Below, one piece after another: positions 16,949 to 26,152 of a stretch of DNA of 64,000 nt. Position numbers and translations under genes: made by a program. The DNA comes from Rhodocyclaceae bacterium (GTDB taxonomy: Bacteria > Pseudomonadota > Gammaproteobacteria > Burkholderiales > Rhodocyclaceae), in contig JACFMQ010000007.1 in NCBI GenBank assembly GCA_019455325.1, positions 62,001 to 126,000 of the forward strand. Direction: 5' to 3'. The notes beneath the pieces were generated by a model. That model saw only the letters and a list, made by a program, of their open reading frames with translations, was not told where the DNA came from and ran no database searches. The number at the start of each line of letters is the position of its first letter. The first letter of the stretch is position 1.

Positions 16949-18973
16949 ATGAAGAAAATGTCCGGTTCGCCGAACCGCCCGCGCCTTTCCCCGCGCCCCC
17001 TGACCCTCGCCATGCTGACCCTGTTCGCCGGCCACGCGCTGGCGCAGGAGCGCACGCTGTCGACCGTCGTCGTCAGCGAGCAAGCCTACAGCGACACCAC
17101 CGCCGTCGTTTCGTCCGAGGACATCGCTGCCCGCGCGCCGCGCGACACGCGCGAGACGCTGCAGAACGAGACCGGCGTCGCCGTCGGCGGCGGCGGCGCG
17201 ACGATCGCCCAGAAGATCTACGTGCGCGAGATCGAGGACACGCTGCTCACCGTCACGCTCGACGGCGTGCCGCAGGGCGGCAACGTCTTCCACCACCAGG
17301 GCCGCGTGCTGATCGAGCCGGAGCTGCTCAGGCGCATCGAGATCGACAAGGGCGGCACAGTCTCCAGCGTCAGCCCCGGCGGCCTGGCCGGCTCGGTGCG
17401 GATGACGACCAGGGATGCGCGCGACCTGCTGCGTCCGGGCCAGTCCTTCGGCGCCATGCTGAGCGGCGGCGTCGCCTCGAACGACGGCTGGCGCGGCGGC
17501 GCGACGGTCTACGGCGCGCCGGGCGGCGGCCTCGACTTCCTCGTCCACGCCAAGCGCAACAAGACGGACGACTACGAGGACGGCCGCGGCCGGACGCAGA
17601 AGCACAGCGGCTCGACGCAGGACAGCCGGCTCGCCAAGCTGAATTTCGAGGTCGCGCCGGGGCACAAGCTGTTCGCCAGCTACCAGTCGCTGGAGGACGA
17701 GGGCGTGCGCTTCCTGCGGCCGCACATGCCGGGCATCGTGAACGGCCCGGCGACGCCGCAGAAGCTGGAGCAGGAGACGGTGACGGCGGGCTACCGCTTC
17801 GCCGGCGGCAACGGCCTGCCGGAAGGCGAGCTGACGTTCTTCTCCGACGAAACCACCAACATGCGGACCAACACCACGGCCGTCTTCGCCAAGCCGATCG
17901 GCTATCGCTACGGCGAGCGCATCGAGGCCAGCGGCCTCAACCTGACGCTGAACTCGAAGCTCGGCGCGGCCAGCGTGCGCTACGGCCTCAACCACCACCG
18001 CCGCGACCTGGAGGCGGTCAACGCCAACCGGATCGGCGTGAACGGCAACACCGGCAAGGAGAAGAGCGAGGTCAGCGGCCTCTTCGCCGAGGGCAGCATC
18101 CCGCTCGGCTCGATGTTCCTGCTCGGCCTGGGCGGGCGCTACGACTGGTATTCGTACGAGGACAACCATCGCCAGGACTTCGACAGCAGCGGCTTCTCGC
18201 CGAACGCCAGCCTGACGCTGCAGGCCACCGACGCGCTCAGCTTCCGCCTCGGCGCCTCGCGCACCGTGCGCGGCGCCGGGCTGAAGGAAGCCTTCATGAT
18301 CGACAACGGCCCCGGCCCGCTGATCTATCGCAACGTCGCCAACCTCAAGGAGGAGACGGCGAAGAACGTCGAACTCGGCTTCAACTACGGCCAGGGGCCG
18401 TGGTCGTTCAAGGGCTCGGTCTTCCGCATGACCATCGACGACTACATCAACCTCGTCTATCGCAACGGTCCGCCGGCGACGGCGACGCGCGAGAACGCCG
18501 GCAAGGCCAGGTCGCACGGCTACGAGCTGGGCGGCGGCTGGAACAACGGCACCGTCCGCCTCGGCCTGTCGGTGTCCGACGCCAAGCCGGAGCTGAACGG
18601 CTTCGACCTCGGCGACGGCGACTTCAGCCTCGGCACGACGCTCGGCCGCACCTGGCTGGCCAGCGCCGGCTACTCCTTCGCCGCGTGGAACCTCGACCTC
18701 GGCTGGAACGTGCGCCGCGTCGACAGCGTCAGCTACCGGCCGGCCGGCTTTGCCGCCAGCGTGAAGAAGGACGGCTACACGGTGCACGATGTCCAGGCCA
18801 ACTGGCAGCCGTGGGGCAGGGAGCGCGTGCGCGTCACCCTCAGCGTGCGCAACCTGTTCGACAAGTTCTACTACGATCAGGCGACCTACGGCGTGCAGGC
18901 GATCAATGGGCCGATCCTCGGCTACGCCGAACCGGGCCGCGACGTACGCCTCGATCTGAACTGGAAATTCTGA
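16949..18973 (+). CDS. TonB-dependent receptor, probable siderophore uptake
   Basis: 674-residue outer-membrane receptor. Start at 16949 after GGAGTG. Signal peptide ends HALAQE near residue 33. TonB box region (STVVVSEQ), plug (DTRETLQNETGVAV, YVREIEDTLLTVTLDGVPQGG, LLRRIEIDKGGTVSSVSPGG) and barrel ending in NLFDKFYYDQATYG, GYAEPGRDVRLDLNWKF. The divergent AraC/PchR-like regulator and the Fur-like site suggest that a specific iron complex induces it. The ligand cannot be named. Confidence 0.85.
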   Translation: MKKMSGSPNRPRLSPRPLTLAMLTLFAGHALAQERTLSTVVVSEQAYSDTTAVVSSEDIAARAPRDTRETLQNETGVAVGGGGATIAQKIYVREIEDTLLTVTLDGVPQGGNVFHHQGRVLIEPELLRRIEIDKGGTVSSVSPGGLAGSVRMTTRDARDLLRPGQSFGAMLSGGVASNDGWRGGATVYGAPGGGLDFLVHAKRNKTDDYEDGRGRTQKHSGSTQDSRLAKLNFEVAPGHKLFASYQSLEDEGVRFLRPHMPGIVNGPATPQKLEQETVTAGYRFAGGNGLPEGELTFFSDETTNMRTNTTAVFAKPIGYRYGERIEASGLNLTLNSKLGAASVRYGLNHHRRDLEAVNANRIGVNGNTGKEKSEVSGLFAEGSIPLGSMFLLGLGGRYDWYSYEDNHRQDFDSSGFSPNASLTLQATDALSFRLGASRTVRGAGLKEAFMIDNGPGPLIYRNVANLKEETAKNVELGFNYGQGPWSFKGSVFRMTIDDYINLVYRNGPPATATRENAGKARSHGYELGGGWNNGTVRLGLSVSDAKPELNGFDLGDGDFSLGTTLGRTWLASAGYSFAAWNLDLGWNVRRVDSVSYRPAGFAASVKKDGYTVHDVQANWQPWGRERVRVTLSVRNLFDKFYYDQATYGVQAINGPILGYAEPGRDVRLDLNWKF

Positions 18974-18986
18974 TCCCGTGCGCGGG

Positions 18987-19015
18987 GACGCCGTCGGCGC
19001 GGAGCCGGCGGCGTC
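18987..19015. terminator. Hairpin between convergent receptor and TehA-like genes
   Basis: A 12-bp stem with one G-U pair (GACGCCGTCGGC, 5-nt loop, GCCGGCGGCGTC). It lies 14 bp past the receptor stop and touches the stop of the opposing gene at 19014, so it can serve both strands. No clear U-run. Confidence 0.5.
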
Positions 19016-19952
19016 AGCGCAGAAATCGCCCGCGCACGACGAGTGCGGCCGTCCTGATCGCGAGGTAGCCGATGAAGGCGTTGGCGCACACGAAGATGGG
19101 CAGGGCCAGGACGCGCGCTGAATCGACGCCGCTGATGGCGAGCTTCAGCGCGCAGATCGTGGTGGCCGCGATACCGAAGGTGTACGACCAGTAAGACATC
19201 GCGAACGGCTGTTCGCCCAGCCACGGCCGCATCCGCAGACCCAGCAGCAACTGGAACAGCCCGTAGCCCCACAGCATCAGCAGCCAGGGCTCATGGGCGC
19301 CGGGCGACAGCATCAGGCAGGCCATGCCGCACACGACCGGCGGCGCGAACTGAATGCCGACCAGCGGACGCTGCGGCACGGGCAGGGGCTCGGGGCCGAG
19401 CATGCGGTGGATCATCAGCGATTCGAGCGCGAGCCACGAGAACACCCCGGCGCCGAGAAAGAGCCATCCCCACGACGCCAGCCCGAGCGCGCCGAGCACG
19501 GCGCCGCTCGTGAAATTGCCCGCCACCGTCGGCAGGTACACTGTGGGCACCGTGTCCTGGTGGCTGCGCCCGCCGCGCCACACCGTTCCCGTGTGCCACA
19601 GCGAAAACGACAGGTGTCCCGCCAGCGCAACGGCGGCCAGGAATTCGGCGGCGGTGCGCGAATACGGCAGCACCGCCATGGCGATGAGCATGGTGGCGAT
19701 GGCCATGAGGGCGGGCGTGCCGCCTTGCACCGGATGTTCGGCCTCGGCGCGCACGGACTGGGGGTGCCGCAGCGCCTGGCGCAGATAGGTCAGCAGCAGC
19801 GAGGCCCAGATCAGCGTGGCCAGCAGCAGCACGCCTTCGCCGATGGCCCGGGGCAGCCCCCAGAGCACGGTGGCGGCTCGCCATGCCTGCCCCATGCCCG
19901 CAAGCCCAAGGATCATGCCGAAGTAGGAGGCAGGAAGGCGGGCGGGCGGCAT
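19014..19952 (-). CDS. tehA: TehA/SLAC1-family membrane transporter
   Basis: 312-residue polytopic membrane protein with about ten hydrophobic helices, in the tellurite-resistance/dicarboxylate transporter (TDT, TehA, SLAC1) family of anion channels. Family features include the conserved TVPTVYLPTVAGNFTSG segment, FSLWHTGTVW and the late FAMSYWSYTFGIAA helix. The start at 19952 (MPPARLPASYFGMILGLAGM) fits the family N-terminus, though no clear ribosome site precedes it. An AT-rich stretch near 20030-20065 may hold its promoter. The substrate is unknown; the tellurite label is historical. Confidence 0.8.
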   Translation of the reverse strand: MPPARLPASYFGMILGLAGMGQAWRAATVLWGLPRAIGEGVLLLATLIWASLLLTYLRQALRHPQSVRAEAEHPVQGGTPALMAIATMLIAMAVLPYSRTAAEFLAAVALAGHLSFSLWHTGTVWRGGRSHQDTVPTVYLPTVAGNFTSGAVLGALGLASWGWLFLGAGVFSWLALESLMIHRMLGPEPLPVPQRPLVGIQFAPPVVCGMACLMLSPGAHEPWLLMLWGYGLFQLLLGLRMRPWLGEQPFAMSYWSYTFGIAATTICALKLAISGVDSARVLALPIFVCANAFIGYLAIRTAALVVRGRFLR

Positions 19953-20130
19953 GGTCGATCGATCGGGATTGAGGTGGTTTCGGCGGAGGCGCCACGAAAT
20001 GACGCGTGTTCGACTCGGGATCAACCCGGATTATCTCTATATCTATTTGTATATAACAAACCTTTTCGCGACGTGGATTCGCGCCGCTTCCTCGGGGCGC
20101 GCCGGACGCGGCGTCCACCCATGCCCGTAA

Positions 20131-21561
20131 TCAGGCGTAGGGCGAGAAGCTGCGCGAGTTCTCGTCCACCGCCGGCGCGCCGCCGGCCTGCGGAAAGGCG
20201 CGCTGCGGGCAGTTGTCGCGCGGGCACACCTTGCAGCCGGCACCGATCGGAATGAAACGCTCGCTCGCCTTCAGGTCCAGCCCCCGGCTGTAGACCAGCC
20301 GTTCGGCGTGGCGCAGGTCGCAACCGAGGCCGATCGAGAAAATCCGGCCCGGCGCGCCGAAGCCGCCGTAGCTGCGCGAGACGGTGCGCGCCACCCACAG
20401 GTAGGCGCGGCCGTCGGGCATGGCGGCGAGCTGCGTGAGGATTTTTCCGGGCTGGGCGAAGGCTTCGTAGACGTTCCACAGCGGGCAGGTGCCGCCGATG
20501 CGCGAGAAGTGGAAATCGGTCGCCGACTGGCGCTTCGAGATGTTGCCGGCGCGGTCGACGCGCACGAAGAAGAAGGGCACGCCGCGCGCCTCCGGCCGCT
20601 GCAGCGTCGACAGCCGGTGGCAGGTGGTCTCGAAGCCGACGCCGAAGCCGCGGCCGAGCAGTTCGATGTCGTAGCGCAGTTGCTCGGCGCGTTCGAGGAA
20701 TGGCCGGTAGGGCAGGATCAGGGCGCCGGCGAAGTAGTTGGCCAGCCCGATGCGGGCCAGCCGGCGGGCTTCGCCGCCGGAGAGTTCGGCCTTGTCCGTC
20801 TGCGCGTCGATCAGCGGTGCGGCTTCGAGGAAGGCGAGCTGCGTCGCCATCTGGAACGCCGCCTGGCTGCCGCTCAGCCGCGGCGACAGCGTGAGGATCT
20901 TCTGCTCCGGGTCGAAATGACGTTGAACTTCACGGCGTTGTGCCTCACCGTCGCCGTCCTGCCACGCGCCGCGCACGACGCGGATGCCGTGCGCGTGCGT
21001 CAGCCGCTTTTCCAGCCCGTCGGCCGCGTCGCCGGGGCGCAGCAGCCAGGCGGCGGCCAGCCGCTCGGCCAGTTCGTCGAGTTCGGCGATGTGGTTGTGG
21101 CGGGCGTAGAAGAAATCGCGCACTTCCTCGAACGGCATCGGCTTGGCCGCACCGCGTTCGCTGCGGTCGAGGCCGAGCCGGGCGGCCCAGGCTTCCTCGC
21201 GCTCCTGCGCCTCGCGCTGGCGGCGGGCCAGCCGCAGCAGCGTGCGCGCCACCGCCGGCATGTTCGCCGCCAGTTCGCGGATTTCGGCGAGCGCGACGCC
21301 TTCGCCCGCTGCTTCCTCGTCGAAGACCTCGCGCAGGTCGGTGATCAGGCGCGCCTCGTCGTCCTCGGAGAAGCGCTGCACGTCGACGCCGAAGACGGCG
21401 TTGAGCTTCAGGAGCACCGGCACGGTCAGCGGCCGCTGGTTCTGTTCGAGCTGGTTCAGGTAGCTCGGCGACAGTTCGAGCGCGCGCGCCAGCGCCACCT
21501 GCGTCAGGCCGCGTTCTTCGCGCAGGCGCTTCAGGCGCACGCCCATGAAGGTCTTTTTCAT
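20131..21561 (-). CDS. Short-chain acyl-CoA-responsive regulator of the prp genes (RamB/PrpR type)
   Basis: 476-residue regulator. Residues 5-60 are an XRE-type helix-turn-helix ([31 protein letters not shown]), followed by an IrrE-like middle and a C-terminal domain with a Cys cluster ([15 protein letters not shown]). The family includes RamB and mycobacterial PrpR, in which a C-terminal iron-sulfur cluster and CoA-ester binding have been reported. The start at 21561 follows GAGAGA. It is divergent from prpC with several TTTGCAAA/TTCGCAA elements between, so it most likely controls the propionate operon and perhaps itself. This is not the sigma-54-type PrpR of enterobacteria. Confidence 0.85.
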   Translation of the reverse strand: MKKTFMGVRLKRLREERGLTQVALARALELSPSYLNQLEQNQRPLTVPVLLKLNAVFGVDVQRFSEDDEARLITDLREVFDEEAAGEGVALAEIRELAANMPAVARTLLRLARRQREAQEREEAWAARLGLDRSERGAAKPMPFEEVRDFFYARHNHIAELDELAERLAAAWLLRPGDAADGLEKRLTHAHGIRVVRGAWQDGDGEAQRREVQRHFDPEQKILTLSPRLSGSQAAFQMATQLAFLEAAPLIDAQTDKAELSGGEARRLARIGLANYFAGALILPYRPFLERAEQLRYDIELLGRGFGVGFETTCHRLSTLQRPEARGVPFFFVRVDRAGNISKRQSATDFHFSRIGGTCPLWNVYEAFAQPGKILTQLAAMPDGRAYLWVARTVSRSYGGFGAPGRIFSIGLGCDLRHAERLVYSRGLDLKASERFIPIGAGCKVCPRDNCPQRAFPQAGGAPAVDENSRSFSPYA

Positions 21562-21577
21562 TTCTCTCTCGTCGATG

Positions 21578-21669
21578 TTCGCAAGATTTGCAAATTCGCA
21601 GACGCTTGTTCGCAAAACTCCGCCTTTTCAGGACTGTATTGGAGTTTTCATCTGCGTATATTGCGAAAA
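21578..21669. promoter_or_regulatory. Cluster of TTTGCAAA-like operators between regulator and prpC
   Basis: TTCGCAA (21578), TTTGCAAA (21587-21594), TTCGCA (21595), TTCGCAAAA (21609-21617) and the opposite-strand TTGCGAAAA (21661-21669) lie in the 172-bp divergent gap. The central palindrome TTTGCAAA resembles the site reported for RamB/PrpR regulators. Two sites overlap the likely prpC promoter region. Confidence 0.65.
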
Positions 21670-21733
21670 ACCGACGCCGCAGGCAAGCCCCGAAGCAGCG
21701 CGGTTCCACTTCAACCGATCCGAGGAGATGAAC

Positions 21734-22888
21734 ATGAGCGCAGTCCAGGAAAGCAGCTTCAAGCCGAAGAAGTCCGTCGCCCTGTCCGGCGTCACCGCCG
21801 GCAACACCGCCCTGTGCACGGTCGGCAAGACCGGCAACGATCTGCACTACCGCGGCTACGACATCCTCGACGTCGCCGAACGCTGCGAATTCGAGGAGGT
21901 CGCGCATCTGCTGGTGCACGGCAAGCTGCCGACAGCCGCCGAGCTGAAGGCGTACAAGGCCAGGCTGAAGTCCATGCGCGGCCTGCCGACCAGCGTTCGG
22001 GAGGCGCTCGAATCGCTGCCGGCCTCGGCGCACCCGATGGACGTCATGCGCACCGGCGTCTCGGCGCTCGGCTGCGCGCTGCCGGAGAAGGACGACCACA
22101 ACGTTCCCGGCGCCCGCGACATCGCTGACCGGCTGATGGCCTCGCTCGGCTCGATGCTGCTCTACTGGTATCACTGGGCGACCAACGGCAAGCGCATCGA
22201 TGTCGAGACCGACGACGATTCGATCGGCGCCCACTTCCTGCACCTGCTGCACGGCGAGACGCCGTCGGCGCTGTGGGAGCGCGCCATGCACACCTCGCTG
22301 ATCCTCTACGCCGAGCACGAGTTCAACGCCTCGACCTTCACCGGCCGCGTCATCGCCGGCACCGGCTCCGACGTGTATTCGGCGATCACCGGCGCCATCG
22401 GCGCGCTGCGCGGGCCGAAGCACGGCGGCGCCAACGAGGTGGCGTTCGAGATCCAGAAGCGCTACGACAGCCCGGACGAGGCGGAGGCCGACATCCGCCG
22501 CCGCGTCGAGGCCAAGGAAGTGGTGATCGGCTTCGGCCACCCGGTCTATACCGTGTCCGACCCGCGCAACGAGGTGATCAAGGGCGTCGCCCGCCAGCTT
22601 TCCGAGGCGGCCGGCTCGACCAAGATGTTCGACATCGCCGAGCGGCTGGAAAGCGTGATGTGGGAGGTGAAGAAGATGTTCCCCAACCTCGACTGGTTCA
22701 GCGCGGTGAGCTACCACATGATGGGCGTGCCGACCGCGATGTTCACGCCGCTCTTCGTCATCGCCCGCACCTCGGGCTGGGCCGCGCACATCGTCGAGCA
22801 GCGCATCGACAACAAGATCATCCGGCCGAGCGCCAACTACGTCGGGCCGGAAGACCGCGTGTTCGTGCCGATCGAGCAGCGCCAGTAG
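21734..22888 (+). CDS. prpC: 2-methylcitrate synthase
   Basis: 384-residue citrate-synthase-family enzyme that condenses propionyl-CoA with oxaloacetate to 2-methylcitrate. Length is that of PrpC rather than the longer GltA. Family motifs include [44 protein letters not shown] with the active-site His, [13 protein letters not shown] and [19 protein letters not shown]. Two ATGs are close; 21734 is chosen because GAGGAG lies 6 nt upstream. It heads the prp operon, 13 bp before acnD. Confidence 0.97.
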   Translation: MSAVQESSFKPKKSVALSGVTAGNTALCTVGKTGNDLHYRGYDILDVAERCEFEEVAHLLVHGKLPTAAELKAYKARLKSMRGLPTSVREALESLPASAHPMDVMRTGVSALGCALPEKDDHNVPGARDIADRLMASLGSMLLYWYHWATNGKRIDVETDDDSIGAHFLHLLHGETPSALWERAMHTSLILYAEHEFNASTFTGRVIAGTGSDVYSAITGAIGALRGPKHGGANEVAFEIQKRYDSPDEAEADIRRRVEAKEVVIGFGHPVYTVSDPRNEVIKGVARQLSEAAGSTKMFDIAERLESVMWEVKKMFPNLDWFSAVSYHMMGVPTAMFTPLFVIARTSGWAAHIVEQRIDNKIIRPSANYVGPEDRVFVPIEQRQ

Positions 22889-22901
22889 GATCGGGCGCGC
22901 C

Positions 22902-25523
22902 ATGAACAACGCTTACCGCAAGCCGCTGCCCGGCACGTCGCTCGACTACTTCGACGCGCGCGCGGCGGTCGACGCCATCCGGCCGGGCGCCTGGGACGGG
23001 CTACCCTACGTGTCGCGCGTGCTCGCCGAGCAACTGGTGCGCCGCTGCGAGCCGGCGCTCTTGACTGACGCGCTGAAGCAACTGGTCGAGCGCAAGCGCG
23101 ATCTCGACTTCCCGTGGTATCCGGCGCGCGTCGTCTGCCACGACATCCTCGGCCAGACTGCGCTGGTCGACCTCGCCGGCCTGCGTGACGCCATCGCCGA
23201 ACAGGGCGGCGACCCGGCCAGGGTGAATCCGGTGGTGCCGACGCAGTTGATCGTCGACCATTCGCTCGCCGTCGAGTACGGCGGCTGCGATCCGGATGCC
23301 TTCGAGAAGAACCGCGCGGTGGAAGACCGCCGCAACGAGGACCGCTTCCACTTCATCGAATGGACGAAGCGCGCCTTCGAGAACGTGGACGTGATCCCGG
23401 CCGGCAACGGCATCATGCACCAGATCAATCTGGAGAAAATGTCGCCGGTCGTGCAGGTGCGTGACGGGGTGGCTTTCCCGGACACCTGCGTCGGCACCGA
23501 CAGCCATACGCCGCACGTCGATGCGCTCGGCGTCATCGCCATCGGCGTCGGCGGGCTGGAAGCCGAAACCGTGATGCTCGGCCGCCCCTCGATGATGCGG
23601 CTGCCGGACATCGTCGGCGTCAGGCTCGCCGGCAGGCGCCAGCCGGGTATCACTGCCACCGACATCGTGCTGGCCCTCACCGAGTTCCTGCGCAAGGAAA
23701 AGGTGGTTGGCGCCTGGGTCGAGTTCTTCGGCGAGGGTGCGGACAGCCTGTCCATCGGCGACCGCGCGACGATCTCCAACATGTGCCCGGAATACGGCGC
23801 CACCGCCGCGATGTTCCACATCGACCGGCAGACCATCGACTACCTCAGGCTGACCGGCCGCGAACCGGAGCAGGTGGCGCTGGTCGAGCACTATGCGAAG
23901 ACCGCCGGCCTGTGGGGCGATGCGCTGAAAACCGCCGAGTACGAGCGCGTGCTCGAATTCGACCTGTCGACCGTGGTGCGCAACATGGCCGGCCCGTCCA
24001 ACCCGCACAGGCGGCTGCCGACCTCGGCCCTGAAGGAGCGCGGCATCGCCGTCAATCTCGACCGGGCCTGGATCGAGGAGCGCGGCGGCCTGCTGCCGGA
24101 CGGGGCGGTGATCATCGCCGCCATCACCAGTTGCACGAACACGTCGAACCCGCGCAACGTCGTCGCCGCCGGCCTGCTGGCGAAGAAGGCGAACGCTTTG
24201 GGCCTCGCGCGCAAGCCCTGGGTCAAGACCTCGTTCGCGCCCGGCTCCAAGGTCGCCCGGCTGTATCTGGAAGAAGCCGGCCTGCTGCCGGAGCTGGAAA
24301 AGCTCGGCTTCGGCATCGTCGCCTACGCCTGCACCACCTGCAACGGCATGTCCGGCGCGCTCGATCCGAAGATCCAGCAGGAGATCATCGAACGCGACGT
24401 CTACGCGACCGCCGTACTCTCCGGCAACCGCAACTTCGACGGCCGCATCCATCCCTACGCCAAGCAGGCTTTTCTCGCCTCGCCGCCGCTGGTCGTCGCC
24501 TACGCCATCGCCGGCACGGTGCGCTTCGACATCGAGCAGGACGTGCTCGGCACCGTCGACGGCAGGGAAATCCGCCTGAAGGACCTGTGGCCGTCCGACG
24601 AGGAGATCGACGCCATCGTCGCCGCCTGCGTCAAGCCCGAGCAGTTCCGCCAGGTGTATGAGCCGATGTTTGCGCTGCATCGCGACAGCGGCGGAAAGAC
24701 CAGCCCGCTCTACGACTGGCGGCCGACGTCTACCTACATCCGCCGTCCGCCGTACTGGGACACCGAAGGCGTCGGTGCGCTGGCAGCCAATCCGCGTACG
24801 CTCAAGAACATGCGTCCGCTGGCGGTGCTGCCGGACAATATCACCACCGACCACCTGTCGCCGTCCAACGCCATCCTGGCGAGTTCCGCGGCCGGCGAAT
24901 ACCTGGCGAAAATGGGCCTGCCGGAGGAAGACTTCAACTCCTACGCGACGCACCGCGGCGACCACCTGACGGCCATGCGTGCCACCTTTGCCAACCCGCA
25001 ACTGGTGAACGAAATGGCCGTGGTCGATGGCGCGGTGAAGAAGGGCTCGCTGACCCGCGTCGAGCCGGACGGCAAGGTCGTGCGCATGTGGGAGGCGATC
25101 GAGACCTACCTGCAGCGCCGGCAGCCGCTGATCGTCGTCGCCGGCGCCGATTACGGGCAGGGGTCGAGCCGCGACTGGGCGGCCAAGGGCGTGCGGCTGG
25201 CCGGGGTGGAAGCCATCGTCGCCGAGGGCTTCGAGCGCATCCACCGCACCAACCTGATCGGCATGGGCGTGCTGCCGCTGGAGTTCAAGCCGGGCACGAC
25301 GCGGCTGACGCTCGGGCTGGACGGTTCCGAAACCTACGACGTGGAAGGCGACCGCAAGCCGTGTGCCGACCTGACGCTGGTCGTTCGTCGCAGGAACGGT
25401 GAGACGCTGGAAGTGCCGGTGACCTGCCGGCTGGATACCGCCGAGGAAGTGTCGATCTACGAGGCCGGCGGCGTGCTGCAACGCTTCGCCCAGGATTTTC
25501 TGGCTTCGGGAAGGGCTGCTTGA
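22902..25523 (+). CDS. acnD: 2-methylcitrate dehydratase AcnD, Fe/S dependent
   Basis: 873-residue aconitase-family enzyme that dehydrates 2-methylcitrate. With PrpF it replaces PrpD. Ligands for the [4Fe-4S] cluster are visible as Cys411 (SCTNTSNP) and Cys477/Cys480 (CTTCNG). The swivel domain carries GADYGQGSSRDWAAKG. Position between prpC and prpF distinguishes it from AcnA. The gene is intact; its stop codon is followed within 20 bp by an inverted-repeat element. Confidence 0.96.
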   Translation: MNNAYRKPLPGTSLDYFDARAAVDAIRPGAWDGLPYVSRVLAEQLVRRCEPALLTDALKQLVERKRDLDFPWYPARVVCHDILGQTALVDLAGLRDAIAEQGGDPARVNPVVPTQLIVDHSLAVEYGGCDPDAFEKNRAVEDRRNEDRFHFIEWTKRAFENVDVIPAGNGIMHQINLEKMSPVVQVRDGVAFPDTCVGTDSHTPHVDALGVIAIGVGGLEAETVMLGRPSMMRLPDIVGVRLAGRRQPGITATDIVLALTEFLRKEKVVGAWVEFFGEGADSLSIGDRATISNMCPEYGATAAMFHIDRQTIDYLRLTGREPEQVALVEHYAKTAGLWGDALKTAEYERVLEFDLSTVVRNMAGPSNPHRRLPTSALKERGIAVNLDRAWIEERGGLLPDGAVIIAAITSCTNTSNPRNVVAAGLLAKKANALGLARKPWVKTSFAPGSKVARLYLEEAGLLPELEKLGFGIVAYACTTCNGMSGALDPKIQQEIIERDVYATAVLSGNRNFDGRIHPYAKQAFLASPPLVVAYAIAGTVRFDIEQDVLGTVDGREIRLKDLWPSDEEIDAIVAACVKPEQFRQVYEPMFALHRDSGGKTSPLYDWRPTSTYIRRPPYWDTEGVGALAANPRTLKNMRPLAVLPDNITTDHLSPSNAILASSAAGEYLAKMGLPEEDFNSYATHRGDHLTAMRATFANPQLVNEMAVVDGAVKKGSLTRVEPDGKVVRMWEAIETYLQRRQPLIVVAGADYGQGSSRDWAAKGVRLAGVEAIVAEGFERIHRTNLIGMGVLPLEFKPGTTRLTLGLDGSETYDVEGDRKPCADLTLVVRRRNGETLEVPVTCRLDTAEEVSIYEAGGVLQRFAQDFLASGRAA

Positions 25524-25541
25524 TGATGTCGGGGGCCTTTT

Positions 25542-25581
25542 CCCCCTCTCCCCCGGCCCCTCTCCCGCAAGGGGAGAGGGG
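25542..25581 (+). repeat. GC palindromic element, copy 1
   Basis: CCCTCTCCCCC-GGCCCCTCTCCCGCAAGGGGAGAGGGG type element: a stem of CCCCTCTCCC/GGGGAGAGGGG around GCAA. It is the first of four copies bracketing the DUF559 gene and lies head-to-head with copy 2, 65 bp on. Confidence 0.85.
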
Positions 25582-25646
25582 AGTGCGCGTGGCGGAATAT
25601 GCTATATGGTTTGGGAAGCCATTTGCCGGCCAGCATACAGAGTCAG

Positions 25647-25685
25647 CCCCTCTCCCCTTGCGGGAGAGGGGTTGGGGAGAGGGGG
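25647..25685 (-). repeat. GC palindromic element, copy 2 (inverted)
   Basis: Same element in opposite orientation (CCCCTCTCCCCTTGCGGGAGAGGGG, then TTGGGGAGAGGG). It ends 2 bp before the DUF559 start codon, so the gene's ribosome site lies in the repeat (GGGGAGAGGG). Confidence 0.85.
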
Positions 25686-25687
25686 CC

Positions 25688-26152
25688 ATGGAACAAAAAC
25701 AATTCGCCAAAAAACTGCGCCAAGACATGACCGACGCCGAACGCCTGCTCTGGCGCCACCTGCGTGCCCATCGCCTAGTCGGCGAGAAATTCCGCCGGCA
25801 ACAGCCGCTCGGCCCGTACGTCGTGGACTTCGTGCATTTCGGTGCGCGGCTGGTCATCGAGGTCGACGGCGGGCAGCACAACGGCAGCGAGCGCGACCGG
25901 CTGCGCGATGCCTGGCTGAAGGCGCAGGGCTTCAAGGTCGTGCGCTTCTGGAACGATGAGGTGCTGTTGCGCACGGAGGATGTTCTGGCGGCCATTTGGG
26001 GAGCGCTTGCCTCACCCTCTCCCCCAACCCCTCTCCCGTCAAGGGAGAGGGGGGCAGATAGCGGCGCCACGTCCTCACTCCCCTCTCCCCTCGCGGGAGA
26101 GGGGCTGGGGGAGAGGGGGCGCCCGACAAGCAAAAGGACGAAAGACCAATGA
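25688..26152 (+). CDS. DUF559 (Vsr-like) endonuclease-domain protein inside prp operon
   Basis: 154-residue protein. Residues 1-113 are a DUF559 domain of the PD-(D/E)XK/Vsr-like nuclease fold (MTDAERLLWRHLRAHRLVGEKFRRQQPLG, then YVVDFVHFGARLVIEVDGGQH with the acidic and Q catalytic-type residues, KVVRFWNDEVL). Residues 114-154 are translated from two copies of the palindromic repeat (PTPLPSRERG, PSPLAGEGLGERG) and are probably not part of the fold. The stop overlaps the prpF start (ATGA). The gene has no metabolic link to its neighbours; paired inverted repeats on each side suggest insertion as a module. Confidence 0.8.
   Translation: MEQKQFAKKLRQDMTDAERLLWRHLRAHRLVGEKFRRQQPLGPYVVDFVHFGARLVIEVDGGQHNGSERDRLRDAWLKAQGFKVVRFWNDEVLLRTEDVLAAIWGALASPSPPTPLPSRERGADSGATSSLPSPLAGEGLGERGRPTSKRTKDQ
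26013..26053 (+). repeat. GC palindromic element, copy 3
   Basis: Same element as copy 1, same orientation, inside the 3' end of the DUF559 frame. The stem here has the loop GTCA in place of GCAA. Confidence 0.85.
26079..26120 (-). repeat. GC palindromic element, copy 4 (inverted)
   Basis: Inverted copy pairing with copy 3. It ends about 28 bp before the prpF start. Copies 3 and 4 repeat the head-to-head arrangement of copies 1 and 2. Confidence 0.85.

Noticed and set aside
25542-26120. CRISPR-like array from the repeated GC elements
   Set aside because: Only four copies, alternating orientation, unequal spacing and a coding gene between them; these are palindromic intergenic repeats.
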